From: Prevotella sp.
GTDB taxonomy: Bacteria; Bacteroidota; Bacteroidia; Bacteroidales; Bacteroidaceae
Assembly: GCA_022773825.1 (NCBI GenBank)
Contig: JALFOF010000062.1
Location: 1-39,859 of the forward strand
DNA: 39,859 bases
Direction of reading: 5' to 3'
Part shown: positions 5,953-16,220 of the stretch, one piece after another
Position numbering within the stretch: position 1 is the first letter of the stretch
Layout: every line of letters begins with the position of its first letter
Notes under the pieces: model-generated
Told to the model about the DNA's origin: nothing
What the model saw: only the letters and a program-made list of their open reading frames with translations
Databases searched by the model: none
Position numbers and translations under genes: made by a program

Positions 5953-8514
5953 ATGAAGATTAAATCTGATTATGTCAATACTCCCATCTGGAAGGAGTTT
6001 AACGTAAAGTCAACCCTCCCCGCGGAGTTGGAGTGCCTCGACGAGATAGCACACAACCTCTGGTGGGTATGGAACTATGACGCACGCGAAATGTTCCGCA
6101 GCCTTGACAACGACCTTTACGAGAAAGTAGCTCACAACCCCGTGCAGCTCCTTGAGCAGCTCAGCTACGAGCGTAAGGAGGAAATCGTAAAAGACAAGGC
6201 AATCATGGCCAACGTGGAGGCTGTTTACAAGCACTTCCGCGATTATATGGACGTGAAGCCCGACGCCACACGCCCATCCGTGGCATACTTCTCAATGGAG
6301 TTCGGCATACACAACTCACTCAAGATATACTCCGGCGGTCTCGGAATGCTCGCTGGTGACTACATCAAAGAGGCTTCTGACTCTAACGTTGATATGTGCG
6401 GCATCGGCTTCCTCTACCGTTTCGGCTACTTCAAGCAGAGCCTCTCCATGGACGGTCAGCAGATAGCTAACTACGACGCGCAGAACTTCACATCACTCCC
6501 TATAACACGCACCCTCGATGCTGACGGCAATCAGGTTGTGGTTGACGTGCCTTACATGAACTATATGGTACACGCCCTCGTATGGCAGGCTAATGTAGGT
6601 CGCGTGAAGCTCTACCTCCTCGATACCGATAACGAGATGAACTCAGAGTTTGACCGTCCTATCACACACGCCCTCTACGGCGGTGACTGGGAGAACCGTC
6701 TCAAGCAGGAGATACTCCTCGGCATCGGCGGCATACTCATGCTCCAGAAACTCGGCATCACCAAGCAGGTATATCACTGCAACGAAGGTCACGCAGCACT
6801 CTGCAACCTCCAGCGCCTCGTTGACTACGTAAAGCAAGGCTTCACCTTCAATCAGGCAATGGAGATAGTACGTGCGTCATCACTCTACACCGTACACACA
6901 CCAGTGCCAGCAGGTCACGACTACTTCGACAAGGACCTCTTCGGCAAGTACATGGGCGGATACCCACAGATGCTCGGCATATCATGGAACGAGTTTATCG
7001 GCATGGGACGCATCAACCCTGACGATGACAACGAGCGCTTCTGTATGTCAACCTTCGCTTGCAACACCTGTCAGGAAGTTAACGGTGTGTCAATGCTCCA
7101 CGGATGGGTGTCACAAAAGATGTTCTCATCCATCTGGAACGGTTACTACCCGGAAGAGAACCACGTGGGCTACGTCACCAACGGCGTACACTTCCCATCA
7201 TGGTGCGCGACAGAATGGCGTAAGATATACGACAAGTATCTCAAGAAGGGCTTCTACGAAGACCAGTCAAACGAAGAGCTCTGGCATGGCATATACGACT
7301 GCCCTGACGCTGAGATATGGGAGACACGCATGGCACTCAAGCAGAAACTCGTGAGATACATCCGCGACAAGTTCACAGAGTCATGGCTCAAGAACCAGGG
7401 AGACCCTGCACGCGTGGTGTCACTCCTTGAGCGCATCAACCCTAACGCACTCATGATAGGCTTCTGCCGCCGCTTCGCCACATACAAGCGCGCGCACCTT
7501 CTCTTCACCGACCTTGACCGTCTCTCTAAGATTGTCAACAACCCAGAGCACCCCGTACTCTTCTTCTTCTCCGGTAAGGCACACCCAGCAGACGGAGCAG
7601 GACAGGGACTCATCAAGCGCATCTTCGAGATATCACAGCGCCCAGAGTTCCTCGGCAAGATTATCTTCCTCGAGGACTATGACTTCCAGCTCGCACGCCG
7701 CCTCGTGTCTGGCGTTGACATCTGGATGAACACACCAACACGCCCATTGGAGGCATCTGGCACATCTGGCGAGAAGGCAGAGATGAACGGCGTGGTAAAC
7801 CTCTCCGTGCTCGACGGATGGTGGGTGGAAGGCTACCGCGAAGGTGCTGGATGGGCACTCAAGCAGGAGCGTACATACCAGAACCAGGGCTATCAGGACC
7901 AGCTCGATGCCGCTACCATATACAATATGCTTGAAAACGAAATCGTACCTCTTTACTACGATAAGGACAAGAAAGGCATATCAAAGGACTGGGTGAAGGT
8001 CATCAAGAACTCCATAGCAACCATAGCGCCGCACTACACCATGAAGCGCCAGCTCGACGACTACTACAGCAAGTTCTACAACAAGCTCGCAGAGCGTTCC
8101 GCAAAGGTTAACGCCAACGACTACCAGATGGCGAAAGACATCGCACAGTGGAAGGAGAACGTGGCAGAGCGCTGGGACGGCATCAAGGTCGTTTCATCTG
8201 ACACCACAGTACTCAACACTGGCGCAGAGACGGGTAAGAGCTACACCATCACCTACGCCATAGATGAGCAGGGGCTCAACGACGCAATAGGTCTGGAGCT
8301 CGTAGTGCTCAACAATGACCAGAACACTAGCGACCGCCAGATACACAAGGTGACACCATTCGAACTGGTAAAGAAGGAAGGCAACATCTACACCTTCGAG
8401 TGCAAGATAGAAGCTAACCAGGCTGGTGCATACAAGACCTGCGTGCGTATGTTCCCAAAGAACGACCTACTGCCACACCGTCAGGATTTCTGCTACATCA
8501 AGTGGCTTGACTAA
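5953..8514 (+). CDS. glgP: Alpha-glucan (glycogen) phosphorylase, GT35 with DUF3417 N-terminus
   Basis: The 853-residue enzyme releases glucose-1-phosphate from storage glucan. Residues 1 to about 110 are the DUF3417 domain ([16 protein letters not shown]), typical of the short phosphorylase subfamily found in many bacteria and archaea. The GT35 core follows, with [24 protein letters not shown] and the pyridoxal-phosphate site [14 protein letters not shown], in which Lys608 would bind the cofactor. The length is normal. The gene is second in a two-gene unit with glycogen synthase and is closed by the hairpin terminator at 8561-8620. The ATG at 5953 is the only start that keeps the full DUF3417 domain. 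The subfamily also acts on maltodextrins, so the exact in vivo substrate could be glycogen or shorter glucans. Confidence 0.95.
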   Translation: MKIKSDYVNTPIWKEFNVKSTLPAELECLDEIAHNLWWVWNYDAREMFRSLDNDLYEKVAHNPVQLLEQLSYERKEEIVKDKAIMANVEAVYKHFRDYMDVKPDATRPSVAYFSMEFGIHNSLKIYSGGLGMLAGDYIKEASDSNVDMCGIGFLYRFGYFKQSLSMDGQQIANYDAQNFTSLPITRTLDADGNQVVVDVPYMNYMVHALVWQANVGRVKLYLLDTDNEMNSEFDRPITHALYGGDWENRLKQEILLGIGGILMLQKLGITKQVYHCNEGHAALCNLQRLVDYVKQGFTFNQAMEIVRASSLYTVHTPVPAGHDYFDKDLFGKYMGGYPQMLGISWNEFIGMGRINPDDDNERFCMSTFACNTCQEVNGVSMLHGWVSQKMFSSIWNGYYPEENHVGYVTNGVHFPSWCATEWRKIYDKYLKKGFYEDQSNEELWHGIYDCPDAEIWETRMALKQKLVRYIRDKFTESWLKNQGDPARVVSLLERINPNALMIGFCRRFATYKRAHLLFTDLDRLSKIVNNPEHPVLFFFSGKAHPADGAGQGLIKRIFEISQRPEFLGKIIFLEDYDFQLARRLVSGVDIWMNTPTRPLEASGTSGEKAEMNGVVNLSVLDGWWVEGYREGAGWALKQERTYQNQGYQDQLDAATIYNMLENEIVPLYYDKDKKGISKDWVKVIKNSIATIAPHYTMKRQLDDYYSKFYNKLAERSAKVNANDYQMAKDIAQWKENVAERWDGIKVVSSDTTVLNTGAETGKSYTITYAIDEQGLNDAIGLELVVLNNDQNTSDRQIHKVTPFELVKKEGNIYTFECKIEANQAGAYKTCVRMFPKNDLLPHRQDFCYIKWLD

Positions 8515-8560
8515 TCCGAGCGGGAACGCTTTAGAATAAGACATTAAGCAATACCACATC

Positions 8561-8620
8561 AGCCCCGTCATTTAGCCAATGGTTGTGCAACGCACCTCCA
8601 CCACGGCAAATGACGGGGCT
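8561..8620 (+). terminator. Hairpin terminator after the glycogen genes
   Basis: AGCCCCGTCATTT (8561-8573) pairs perfectly with AAATGACGGGGCT (8608-8620) around a 34-nt loop and is followed by TCTTCT. It lies 46 nt after the phosphorylase stop codon. Confidence 0.75.
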
Positions 8621-8711
8621 TCTTCTACTTGAAACCATCATCAACATACCGCTTGTATAGAACAATGTATAGCGGACAGTTATATTTTTTTGCGTATTAT
8701 AGATGTTTTGA

Positions 8712-8743
8712 TTTTGTGGAATAGAATTTATTTTGTACTTTTG
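8712..8743 (+). promoter_or_regulatory. Canonical promoter for the arabinofuranosidase gene
   Basis: TTTTG (8712-8716) is followed after exactly 19 nt by TACTTTTG (8736-8743) and a C. This is the Bacteroidetes consensus. The predicted leader is about 50 nt. Confidence 0.75.
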
Positions 8744-8800
8744 CAACACGATATGACTGGCAAAAACTATTATTTCACATAACCAAAAGAAAAGCTTACT

Positions 8801-10354
8801 ATGAAACTACGACAGATTATGGGCACCGCCATGCTTGTGGCTGCCTCGCTGCCAATGGCGGCACAGACGGTGACACTTCACGGCGACAAGCCGGGCGAGA
8901 TTATCCCTAAGGAAATTTACGGACAATTCGCCGAGCATCTTGGCACCTGTATCTACGGCGGACTGTGGGTTGGCAAGGACTCTAACATCCCTAATCAGGA
9001 CGGCTATCGCACCGATGTGCTTAATGCTCTTAAGGCTCTCAAGATACCTGTGCTACGCTGGCCTGGCGGATGTTTTGCCGATGAATACCACTGGATGGAC
9101 GGCATAGGACCCAAGGAGCAACGCCCAAAGATGGTGAACAACAACTGGGGTGGCACGGTGGAGGATAACTCCTTCGGCACACACGAGTTCTTCAACCTCT
9201 GCGAACTGCTGGGCTGCGAGCCATACCTCAGCGGCAACGTGGGCAGCGGCACGGTGGAGGAACTGGCAAAATGGGTGGAATACATCACCAGCGACGGCGA
9301 CTCGCCGATGGCTAACCTACGCCGCAAGAACGGACGCGAGAAGTCTTGGAACCTGAAATACCTCGGCGTGGGCAACGAATCATGGGGATGCGGCGGCACC
9401 ATGCGCCCGGAATACTACGCTGACCTCTTCCGCCGTTACAGCACCTACTGCCGCAATTACGATGGGCACAACTTGTTCAAGATTGCCAGTGGTGCGAGTG
9501 ACTACGATTATAACTGGACAAAGGTGCTGATGGAGCGTGGCTCCGGCAACATGGCGGGTCTGTCACTGCACTACTACACGGTGCCCGGCTGGAGCGGTTC
9601 AAAAGGTTCTGCCACACAGTTCACCAAAGACCAATACTACTGGACTATCGGAAAGTGCCGTGAGATAGAGGACGTGCTAAAGAAACACATCGCCATAATG
9701 GACGAGAAAGACCCGCGCGGGAACGTTGCCCTGCTACTCGATGAGTGGGGAACATGGTGGGATGAGGAACCGGGCACCATAAAGGGACATCTGTTCCAAC
9801 AGAACTCCATGCGCGACGCGATAGTGGCGTCAACCTCGCTCGACATCTTCCACAAGTACACAAAACGTCTGAAGATGGCAAACATAGCGCAGATAGTGAA
9901 CGTACTGCAGTCCATGATACTCACCAAGGACGACAAGATGGTGCTCACTCCCACCTACTACGTGTTCAAACAGTACATCGTACACCAAGATGCCACATAC
10001 CTGCCTGTTGACATAGAGTGCGAGGAGATGGAGATAAAGGGTGCCAACCGCCACTTTGAGGCCAAGCTGCCACTGGTCAGCGCCACGGCATCAAAGGACA
10101 AAGCTGGCAAGGTACACGTGTCGCTGACCAACGTCTCCGTTGACAAGGAACAGACGGTGAAGGTAAACATCGAGGGCATAAGCGCGAAGAAGGCCACGGG
10201 CGTGATACTCACCACACCGAAGATTGACGACCTAAATACCTTCGACAACCCTGATAAGGTGAAGGAAGCTCCCTTCAAGGAGGTGAAGATAAAGAATGGT
10301 ATGATGGAGGTGAAGATGCCAAAGAACTCCATCGTTACGCTGGAACTGATGTAA
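8801..10354 (+). CDS. Secreted alpha-L-arabinofuranosidase, GH51
   Basis: The 517-residue enzyme removes terminal alpha-L-arabinofuranosyl groups from arabinan, arabinoxylan or arabinogalactan. A signal peptide ([12 protein letters not shown] to PMAAQ) predicts export. The (beta/alpha)8 barrel shows the GH51 marks [35 protein letters not shown] with the general acid/base Glu193, and [11 protein letters not shown] with the nucleophile Glu315. A C-terminal beta domain follows from about residue 420. It lacks the N-terminal carbohydrate-binding extension of some secreted homologues. It has its own promoter and terminator and is monocistronic, with no susC/susD pair in the window. The family is certain; the polysaccharide target is inferred. 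Confidence 0.94.
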   Translation: MKLRQIMGTAMLVAASLPMAAQTVTLHGDKPGEIIPKEIYGQFAEHLGTCIYGGLWVGKDSNIPNQDGYRTDVLNALKALKIPVLRWPGGCFADEYHWMDGIGPKEQRPKMVNNNWGGTVEDNSFGTHEFFNLCELLGCEPYLSGNVGSGTVEELAKWVEYITSDGDSPMANLRRKNGREKSWNLKYLGVGNESWGCGGTMRPEYYADLFRRYSTYCRNYDGHNLFKIASGASDYDYNWTKVLMERGSGNMAGLSLHYYTVPGWSGSKGSATQFTKDQYYWTIGKCREIEDVLKKHIAIMDEKDPRGNVALLLDEWGTWWDEEPGTIKGHLFQQNSMRDAIVASTSLDIFHKYTKRLKMANIAQIVNVLQSMILTKDDKMVLTPTYYVFKQYIVHQDATYLPVDIECEEMEIKGANRHFEAKLPLVSATASKDKAGKVHVSLTNVSVDKEQTVKVNIEGISAKKATGVILTTPKIDDLNTFDNPDKVKEAPFKEVKIKNGMMEVKMPKNSIVTLELM

Positions 10355-10370
10355 CAAGGGCCTAACAAGG

Positions 10371-10442
10371 AAGACGGCCTCCTGCCGTGCGGGGACAAAC
10401 GCCATGTCGGTGTAGTCTTATGGCACGGCGGGAGGCCGTCTT
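10371..10442. terminator. Strong, probably bidirectional terminator between convergent genes
   Basis: AAGACGGCCTCCTGCCGTGC (10371-10390) pairs with 10423-10442 with one mismatch, forming a 20-bp stem that runs into TTCTTTATG on the plus strand. It sits between the arabinofuranosidase gene and the end of the long minus-strand gene cluster, so it can serve both. Confidence 0.85.
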
Positions 10443-10498
10443 TCTTTATGCTCAAAAGCTTGTCCAGGCTGCCTGTACCTGCGGCAGGGGGCTAGGTG

Positions 10499-11212
10499 TC
10501 ACACGGTATCAGAACCCTGTTCCATCAGCACGGCCTGCATGGTTTGCAGCATCGTGTTCATGTTCTGCTCGTTGCGGCAGACGGCGAGGAAGGCTTCTGT
10601 GAGGTCTATGTCGTCGTCCATCGCCACGGGGGCAGCGTGAAGGAGGCACTGCATATTATCCATCAGCAGGCGGAAGAGATAGACTTGGTTCACACCGCCT
10701 GTGGTCTCGTCTCCCGCGCAGCGTCTGCCAGCGAAAAAGGCTTTCACTACTACCTGCGTAAGGGCTTGCACCTCACGCTCTTGATGGCCGTTGGCGTCCT
10801 TGAGATAGCCGTCGGGAAAGCCGTCGAAAAAGTCTGCAAGCGACATCACTTTGCCTGAGAGCAGGGCGGTGAAGTTGCGGCGATACTCAGTGACCATATC
10901 CTCATGGGCTTCCTCCGTGCGGCATACGTGGCGGAAAAGGTCCATGGGGCTTTTCAGTGTTGGTGCAACATCGGGGGAGCGTAGTATGGCGATGAGCTCC
11001 TCGGCAGTGTCATAATGCACTATAGCGAGGGGGTTGAATAGTATGTCGAAGTAGTGTTTTGATATCTCCTCGTAGTGCTCCAGCATTATCTGTTTCACTC
11101 TTTGTGGCGTGAGTTCAAGGCTGTCTGCCTGACGCTCGGCGCTGACGGAGAGAACGCCCTCGGCGAATGAGGCGAAGAATGCGCGGATAAGCGCGGGTTG
11201 TGTATTCGTCAT
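10499..11212 (-). CDS. Unknown soluble helical protein downstream of queG
   Basis: The product is 237 residues with no signal peptide or membrane segment. It is rich in Leu, Ala, Glu, Asp, Phe and Met and is predicted to be mainly helical and cytoplasmic. Stretches such as LTPQRVKQIMLEHYEEISKH and TEEAHEDMVTEYRRNFTALL alternate charged and hydrophobic residues as in amphipathic helices. I recognise no family or active site. Its ATG overlaps the queG stop codon by 4 nt (ATGA), so the two genes are translationally coupled, and it is the last gene before the terminator at 10371-10442. Coupling to queG does not prove a role in queuosine synthesis, because this cluster mixes unrelated functions. 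Confidence 0.8.
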   Translation of the reverse strand: MTNTQPALIRAFFASFAEGVLSVSAERQADSLELTPQRVKQIMLEHYEEISKHYFDILFNPLAIVHYDTAEELIAILRSPDVAPTLKSPMDLFRHVCRTEEAHEDMVTEYRRNFTALLSGKVMSLADFFDGFPDGYLKDANGHQEREVQALTQVVVKAFFAGRRCAGDETTGGVNQVYLFRLLMDNMQCLLHAAPVAMDDDIDLTEAFLAVCRNEQNMNTMLQTMQAVLMEQGSDTV

Positions 11213-12159
11213 TTCTTTCTTTGTAGGTTTATATTACGCATCAGTCCTTCGTATTTCGCTCGTTTTACGGCGGAGCCTTTGAAGAGGGCACGATACTGCT
11301 CTATGGTGAGGGCATGCCAATCGCTGCGCGTCATGGCGCACATTGCGTCTGACGGGCTAAAGGCTTCTACTGTTGTTGGCGTGGCATGACGGTTGTGTGG
11401 GCATGCTGTCTGGCAGCGGTCACAACCGTATATGAAGCCTCCCAACTTGTCGGCGAGGTGTGGGGGGATGTCTCCACGGTTCTCAATGGTCTGGTATGAC
11501 AGGCAGAGGCGGGCGTCGAAGTCTTCGGTGATGGCGTGTGTGGGGCAGGCATCGAGACACTTACGGCACGCGCCGCAGTGCGTAGTCACAGGTCGGTCGT
11601 AAGTGTCGCAGACGGCATCCGTCAGTATCTCTCCAAGGAAGAACATGCTCCCCGCACCGGGAATGATTAGCTGCCTGTTGCGCCCTATCCACCCTATGCC
11701 TGCTTGTTGCGCCCAATAGCGTTCGAGGATTGGGGCAGTGTCGCAGAAAACACGATGGGTTTCAAGGCCGAGGCGGCTGGCAAGGGTGTTAAGCCGTTGC
11801 TTCACCACGTCGTGGTAGTCTCTGCCAAGGGCGTATGCAGCGAAGGCATAACCATTTGGCGAGAGAGATTTCCGGGGGTCGGGGGCGTATGACATCGCCA
11901 GACATATCATCGTATTGGCCTCGGGCATGAGCAGCCTCGGGTCGAGACGCTTGTCCATATATCCAGCGAGGTATGCCATATCGGCATTCTTTTCATTGGC
12001 TATCCAGCGGCGGTAGTAGTCTGCCGTGGCGGTATCGACAGCCCGCAGCCGCACTGCGCCGCAGGCATAAAAGCCGAGGTCTCGTGAGATCTCGGCTATC
12101 CGCGCCCTGTCCAGCAGAGTAGAGGGTGACGTATTGTTACTCAAAGGTTTTGAATTCAT
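11209..12159 (-). CDS. queG: Epoxyqueuosine reductase QueG
   Basis: The 316-residue iron-sulphur, cobalamin-dependent enzyme carries out the last step of queuosine synthesis, reducing epoxyqueuosine in the anticodon of certain tRNAs. It contains FCDTAPILERYWAQQAGIGW, whose Asp140 matches the proposed catalytic Asp. Two [4Fe-4S] sites are visible: CGACRKCLDACP (Cys195, 198, 201, 205) and GCDRCQTACPHN (Cys246, 249, 253, with Cys219 as the likely extra ligand). This is the short form, without the HEAT-repeat C-terminus found in some homologues. The chosen ATG at 12159 overlaps the end of the deacetylase gene by 23 nt and gives the usual short leader before the conserved LGFYACG. The next gene overlaps its stop codon. 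Confidence 0.95.
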   Translation of the reverse strand: MNSKPLSNNTSPSTLLDRARIAEISRDLGFYACGAVRLRAVDTATADYYRRWIANEKNADMAYLAGYMDKRLDPRLLMPEANTMICLAMSYAPDPRKSLSPNGYAFAAYALGRDYHDVVKQRLNTLASRLGLETHRVFCDTAPILERYWAQQAGIGWIGRNRQLIIPGAGSMFFLGEILTDAVCDTYDRPVTTHCGACRKCLDACPTHAITEDFDARLCLSYQTIENRGDIPPHLADKLGGFIYGCDRCQTACPHNRHATPTTVEAFSPSDAMCAMTRSDWHALTIEQYRALFKGSAVKRAKYEGLMRNINLQRKK

Positions 12160-12748
12160 ATCCTTGTTCCTTCAGATACCTGAGGGAGGCTGGCAACGCA
12201 TAGCGCAGCTTGTCGATACTCTTCAACGAATCGTGGAAGGTGATGATGGAGCCATTGCGGGCATAGAGCACCACATTGCGAAGCACATCGAAGGCGTTAA
12301 GCAGATGGGAGTAGTCGCGGGTGACGAGGTCCCACATGACGATGGTGTACTTTCGGCGTAGCAGGTGGTATGCTCCCAGCCACATCCAGCCGTGTGGTGG
12401 GCGGAAGAGGTGGGAGTGTATCAGCTCGTTTGCTTTCGCGGTGTTGTTGCTGTAGTTGCGCACCGTGTGACGGAGACTGCCCCAATGGTTGTAGGTGTGA
12501 TTGCCTACCTGATGCCCTTCGGCGATAATCCTTTCGTAAAGCTCTGGATGCCGCTTGACGTTCTCACCTACCATGAAGAAGGTTGCCTTGGCGTTGAACT
12601 CCCTCAGGGTGTCGAGAATGAAGGGTGTTGACTCTGGTATTGGGCCGTCGTCGAAGGTAAGATATACCGAATGGTCTGCCGGATTCATGCGCCACAGTGC
12701 CTTAGGATATATCCAGCGAAGCCATTTCGATGGTTGTTCGATAAGCAT
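12137..12748 (-). CDS. Polysaccharide deacetylase family protein (NodB domain)
   Basis: The 203-residue protein is a minimal NodB-type carbohydrate esterase domain, a metal-dependent enzyme that removes N- or O-acetyl groups from sugars. Motifs appear in order: TFDDGP (31-36, catalytic base and metal Asp), HTYNH (His84 and His88, metal ligands), RPPHG (116-120) and ITFHDS (His172). All expected catalytic residues are present. There is no clear signal peptide; the N-terminus (PSKWLRWIYPKALWRM) has only a short amphipathic stretch, so it may act in the cytoplasm or at the inner membrane face. It overlaps queG by 23 nt. The substrate could be peptidoglycan, a cell-surface glycan or a lipid-linked sugar; the sequence does not say. 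Confidence 0.9.
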   Translation of the reverse strand: MLIEQPSKWLRWIYPKALWRMNPADHSVYLTFDDGPIPESTPFILDTLREFNAKATFFMVGENVKRHPELYERIIAEGHQVGNHTYNHWGSLRHTVRNYSNNTAKANELIHSHLFRPPHGWMWLGAYHLLRRKYTIVMWDLVTRDYSHLLNAFDVLRNVVLYARNGSIITFHDSLKSIDKLRYALPASLRYLKEQGYEFKTFE

Positions 12749-12851
12749 TTATTAGTTGTTTAGTTGTTTGGTGGTGTAGTTGTTTAGTTATTTGGTTGTT
12801 TGGTTTATTAGTTGTTTACTAAACCACCAAACAACCAAACAACTAAACCAC
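12749..12851. repeat. TTGTTTAGTTG-type repeat with large inverted repeat
   Basis: The gap between the DUF2723 and deacetylase genes consists of repeated TTAGTTGTTTGG-like words followed by their reverse complement (ACCACCAAACAACC and similar). This gives a long imperfect hairpin. A related element lies at 25139-25203. Confidence 0.65.
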
Positions 12852-12856
12852 TATCT

Positions 12857-15800
12857 TTATTCCAGCGAACCGCCGCGGCCTATGTATCTCTCTATGATAT
12901 TTGAGAACTCCTGCTGACGTTTTGCGGCAACGGGGCTATTATACTTCTCTGCCATGTCGGTGAGGGCCTTCAGCGAATAGATGTGGAATTTGCACTCGCG
13001 CTCTGATGAATGGAAGCGTGAGGGACTGAGAGAGAGGTACCAGTTGAGGTACTGCGTGGAATGTTTCCAGACTGTTCCTGCCAGTTTCTCTGCTTTTTCC
13101 TTGTTTCCGAGTGCGTAATGTGCCTCGGTAAATTCAAGTCCTCCACTCAGATAGTTCATCGGGACGTTGTACTCTGGTATCACCTTCTCGGCATAGTCTA
13201 TAGCTTTTTGTGCCTTATCCATCTTGCCTTCGGCTATGAGATTGCTGATAAGCAGGCCGAAGAGGCGACGATGTGTGTAGCACATACGCATCACTGTCTC
13301 GTCGAGATACAGTCCCTTTGTCTCCAGACCGCCAAACTTGAAGCGGGTCATCATATTTTTATAGACCTTCTCCGTGTCAAAGTTGTTGGTGGCGTTGGTG
13401 CGGAACGGCGTGATACGGTTAACGAGACCCTCCTGTATGAAGTGCTCGCCGAGGTTCATATAGTTTTCCTGTCCTACGGTGAGTGCCACATATAGCGGAC
13501 GTGTCCAGTTGCTGTTGGCAAGCATTTCGAGCAGCATGAGGTCGCCCTTGTATAGCGCGCGCTTGCCAGCGAGGCTGATAGCCATGCGCTCTGGTATGAC
13601 AACGTTGCCGGCAGCGTCTTTGGGCAGCATCATACCGCTCTTCATCACCGCCTCCTTATCTATATTAAGGTAGATGGTGTCGGTAGGTATGACGTGGTAG
13701 TCAGCATCGTCTTTCATACCGCGTACCCAATGGTTGAGGATGGTTTTTATCTCAAACGGGTCTTTGCCGAAATGTTCTGCCGCAGCAACGGAGTCCTGCT
13801 TGAAGTACTCCCTTATCTGGTTCTTCCAGTCTGGCTTTATCTCTATATACTCGTTGGTACCGGAGCAGTAGTCAAGACGCGGCCACGTGATAGGCAGCGA
13901 TGGTGAATTCCATGCCGGACGCACCATCTGGTCTATGTACCAGTCGGTCTGCAGGTAAGACAGATTGCATACCCTTGCATCAGTGCGCACCTGCTCAACG
14001 TCTTGATTGTACCACAGTGGGAAGGTGTCGTTGTCACCATTTGTGAAAATGATAGGGTTGCCGTCTTCCTGCAATGACATCAGGTAGTTCTGACCGAAGT
14101 CGCGGCAAGTGTATCGCCCAGACCTGTCATGGTCGTCCCATGTCTGCGATGCCATCTGGATGGGGACAAGGAGTGCCGCCACTGACACGCCCGCCGCGAC
14201 AGCCACGTTCTCTCGCTTCATCTTGCGTGAGAGGAGGTCTATAATGGCGGCGACACCCATGCCGCACCATATAGCGAAGGCATAGAATGAGCCTGCGTAA
14301 GCATAGTCGCGCTCACGTGGCTGCATCGGTGTCTGGTTGAGGTAAAGCACGATGGCGAGACCTGTCATAAAGAACAGAAAGAAGACCACCCAGAACTGCT
14401 GTATGCCTTTCCTGCCCTTGTAAGCCTGCCAGAACAAGCCTATGAGACCAAGGATAAGGGGCAGACAGTAGAACACGTTGTGACCCTTGTTTTCCTTCAA
14501 GTCATCAGGAAGGAGGCTCTGGTCACCAAGCATCATATTGTCGATGAATGGTATTCCGGTAATCCAGTTGCCATGCTCCAGTTCGCCATTGCCCTGAATG
14601 TCATTCTGACGGCCGGCGAAGTTCCACATAAAATAACGCCAATACATGAAGTTGCACTGGTAGGAAAGGAAGAACCTGATGTTCTCAAGCATTGTAGGCA
14701 CCTTCACGTCGATTATCTGTCCGCAACGGTCATATTGCCTTATGGAGCCTTCCACTCCGCCCATCCATGCCTCATAGGCGCCGGCATGGTCGTTACTGTG
14801 CATACGTGGGAAGAGGACATTCTGCGCATACTCATAGGAGTCTTTTGTCCTTACCACGAAATAGCGGTCCTTTTCGTCCGCCGTCTTCTTCTCTACGCGC
14901 TGGTATATAGGGCTACCTTTCTTCATTCTCGGCACGCACATATTGCCTTGCACATCGAGTGCCACCTGTGACGTGTACTGCGGTCCGTAGAACAGCGGCC
15001 TGTCGCCATACTGGTCACGGCTGAGGTAGTTACCAAGGGTGAAGATGTCCTCTGGCGAGTTCTGGTCCATCGGCGGGTTGGCAGATGAACGTATCACGAT
15101 GAGCGAATAGGTTGAATAGCCTATCATCAGCATCAGCATGCAGCAAAGGGCAGTATTCTTTATGCGGTTTGTTATGACGACAACGCCGTTGCGCTTCAGC
15201 AACAGGCAGGCATAGAGCGCCGCAAGGATTATGATACCTATGATGGCGGCACTTATGCCGTATCCATAGAAAGGAATACCAAGCATCGCTATGGCGAGGA
15301 GGAAGGACACATTACCCCGCATGACGCTCTTGTCGGCGTAGGTTTCGTATATTGCCCACAGCACAGCCGATATGAGGAGCACGAGGTAAACGATGGTACC
15401 CGTGTTGAAAGGCATACCAAGCAGGTTGACGAAGAACAGCTCGAACCATCCGCCAACGGTGATAATGCCGGGCACTACGCCATACAACACCGCCGCAACG
15501 ATTACCATGCTGACAAAGAGCGCAAAGAGTGAGCCTTTCAAGTCGGCGTTGGGGAACTTCTTATAGTAATACACCAGCACTATGGCAGGTATGCAAAGCA
15601 GGTTCAACAGGTGCACGCCGATGGAGAGACCCGTCATGTATGTTATAAGGATAAGCCAGCGGTCAGCGTGTGGCTCATCTGCATGATCCTCCCATTTCAG
15701 TATCATCCAGAACACTACAGCAGTGAAGAATGAGGAGTAAGCATACACCTCACCCTCCACGGCAGAGAACCAGAAGGTGTCACTGAAGGTGTAAATGAGC

Positions 15801-16183
15801 GCGCCCACTATGCCCGAAGCCTCTATCGCGATTGTCTTTGCCATGGTAAGGTCTTCCCATCCGCTTATAAGCAACCTGCGAACGAGGTGCGTAATAGACC
15901 AGAAAAGGAAGAGGATGCAACCTGCCGACAGCAGTGCCGACATGGTGTTAACCATCTTTGCCACCTGCGTAGGGTCACTGGCAAACTGCGAAAAGAGGTT
16001 GGCGGTGAGCATAAAGAACGGTGCTCCCGGTGGGTGTCCTACCTCAAGCAGGTAACCTGTAGTAATAAACTCCGGGCAATCCCAGAAGGATGCCGTTGGT
16101 TCGATAGTGGAACAATAGACGAATGCGGCAACGAAAAACGTCACCCATCCCATGATGTTGTCCACAAGTCTGAATTGTTTCAT
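12857..16183 (-). CDS. DUF2723 (GT117-type) large membrane protein
   Basis: The 1108-residue protein begins with the DUF2723 signature: STIEPTASFWDCPEFITTGYLL and VGHPPGAPFF (residues about 25-55). A multi-span membrane part follows (about ten or more hydrophobic helices between residues 10 and 650), then a large soluble C-terminal region from about residue 690, with TPR-like helices near the end (AEGKMDKAQKAIDYAEKV, ALGNKEKAEKLAG). The family is widespread in Bacteroidetes, is classed as a glycosyltransferase family (GT117) and resembles lipid-dependent protein glycosyltransferases; the Asp in FWDCPEF is a likely catalytic residue. A role in transferring sugar from a polyprenyl carrier to proteins or glycans is an inference. 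It sits 36 nt after the YqaA-like gene and 108 nt before the deacetylase gene, so a joint envelope role is plausible. Confidence 0.9.
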   Translation of the reverse strand: MKQFRLVDNIMGWVTFFVAAFVYCSTIEPTASFWDCPEFITTGYLLEVGHPPGAPFFMLTANLFSQFASDPTQVAKMVNTMSALLSAGCILFLFWSITHLVRRLLISGWEDLTMAKTIAIEASGIVGALIYTFSDTFWFSAVEGEVYAYSSFFTAVVFWMILKWEDHADEPHADRWLILITYMTGLSIGVHLLNLLCIPAIVLVYYYKKFPNADLKGSLFALFVSMVIVAAVLYGVVPGIITVGGWFELFFVNLLGMPFNTGTIVYLVLLISAVLWAIYETYADKSVMRGNVSFLLAIAMLGIPFYGYGISAAIIGIIILAALYACLLLKRNGVVVITNRIKNTALCCMLMLMIGYSTYSLIVIRSSANPPMDQNSPEDIFTLGNYLSRDQYGDRPLFYGPQYTSQVALDVQGNMCVPRMKKGSPIYQRVEKKTADEKDRYFVVRTKDSYEYAQNVLFPRMHSNDHAGAYEAWMGGVEGSIRQYDRCGQIIDVKVPTMLENIRFFLSYQCNFMYWRYFMWNFAGRQNDIQGNGELEHGNWITGIPFIDNMMLGDQSLLPDDLKENKGHNVFYCLPLILGLIGLFWQAYKGRKGIQQFWVVFFLFFMTGLAIVLYLNQTPMQPRERDYAYAGSFYAFAIWCGMGVAAIIDLLSRKMKRENVAVAAGVSVAALLVPIQMASQTWDDHDRSGRYTCRDFGQNYLMSLQEDGNPIIFTNGDNDTFPLWYNQDVEQVRTDARVCNLSYLQTDWYIDQMVRPAWNSPSLPITWPRLDYCSGTNEYIEIKPDWKNQIREYFKQDSVAAAEHFGKDPFEIKTILNHWVRGMKDDADYHVIPTDTIYLNIDKEAVMKSGMMLPKDAAGNVVIPERMAISLAGKRALYKGDLMLLEMLANSNWTRPLYVALTVGQENYMNLGEHFIQEGLVNRITPFRTNATNNFDTEKVYKNMMTRFKFGGLETKGLYLDETVMRMCYTHRRLFGLLISNLIAEGKMDKAQKAIDYAEKVIPEYNVPMNYLSGGLEFTEAHYALGNKEKAEKLAGTVWKHSTQYLNWYLSLSPSRFHSSERECKFHIYSLKALTDMAEKYNSPVAAKRQQEFSNIIERYIGRGGSLE

Positions 16184-16220
16184 TGCTTTTTAGTTTATTT
16201 TGTTGTTTTGTCGTTTCCTA

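Noticed and set aside
10371..10442. Small RNA or attachment site at the 20-bp palindrome
   Set aside because: Its position between two convergent gene ends and the following T-rich stretch fit a terminator fully.
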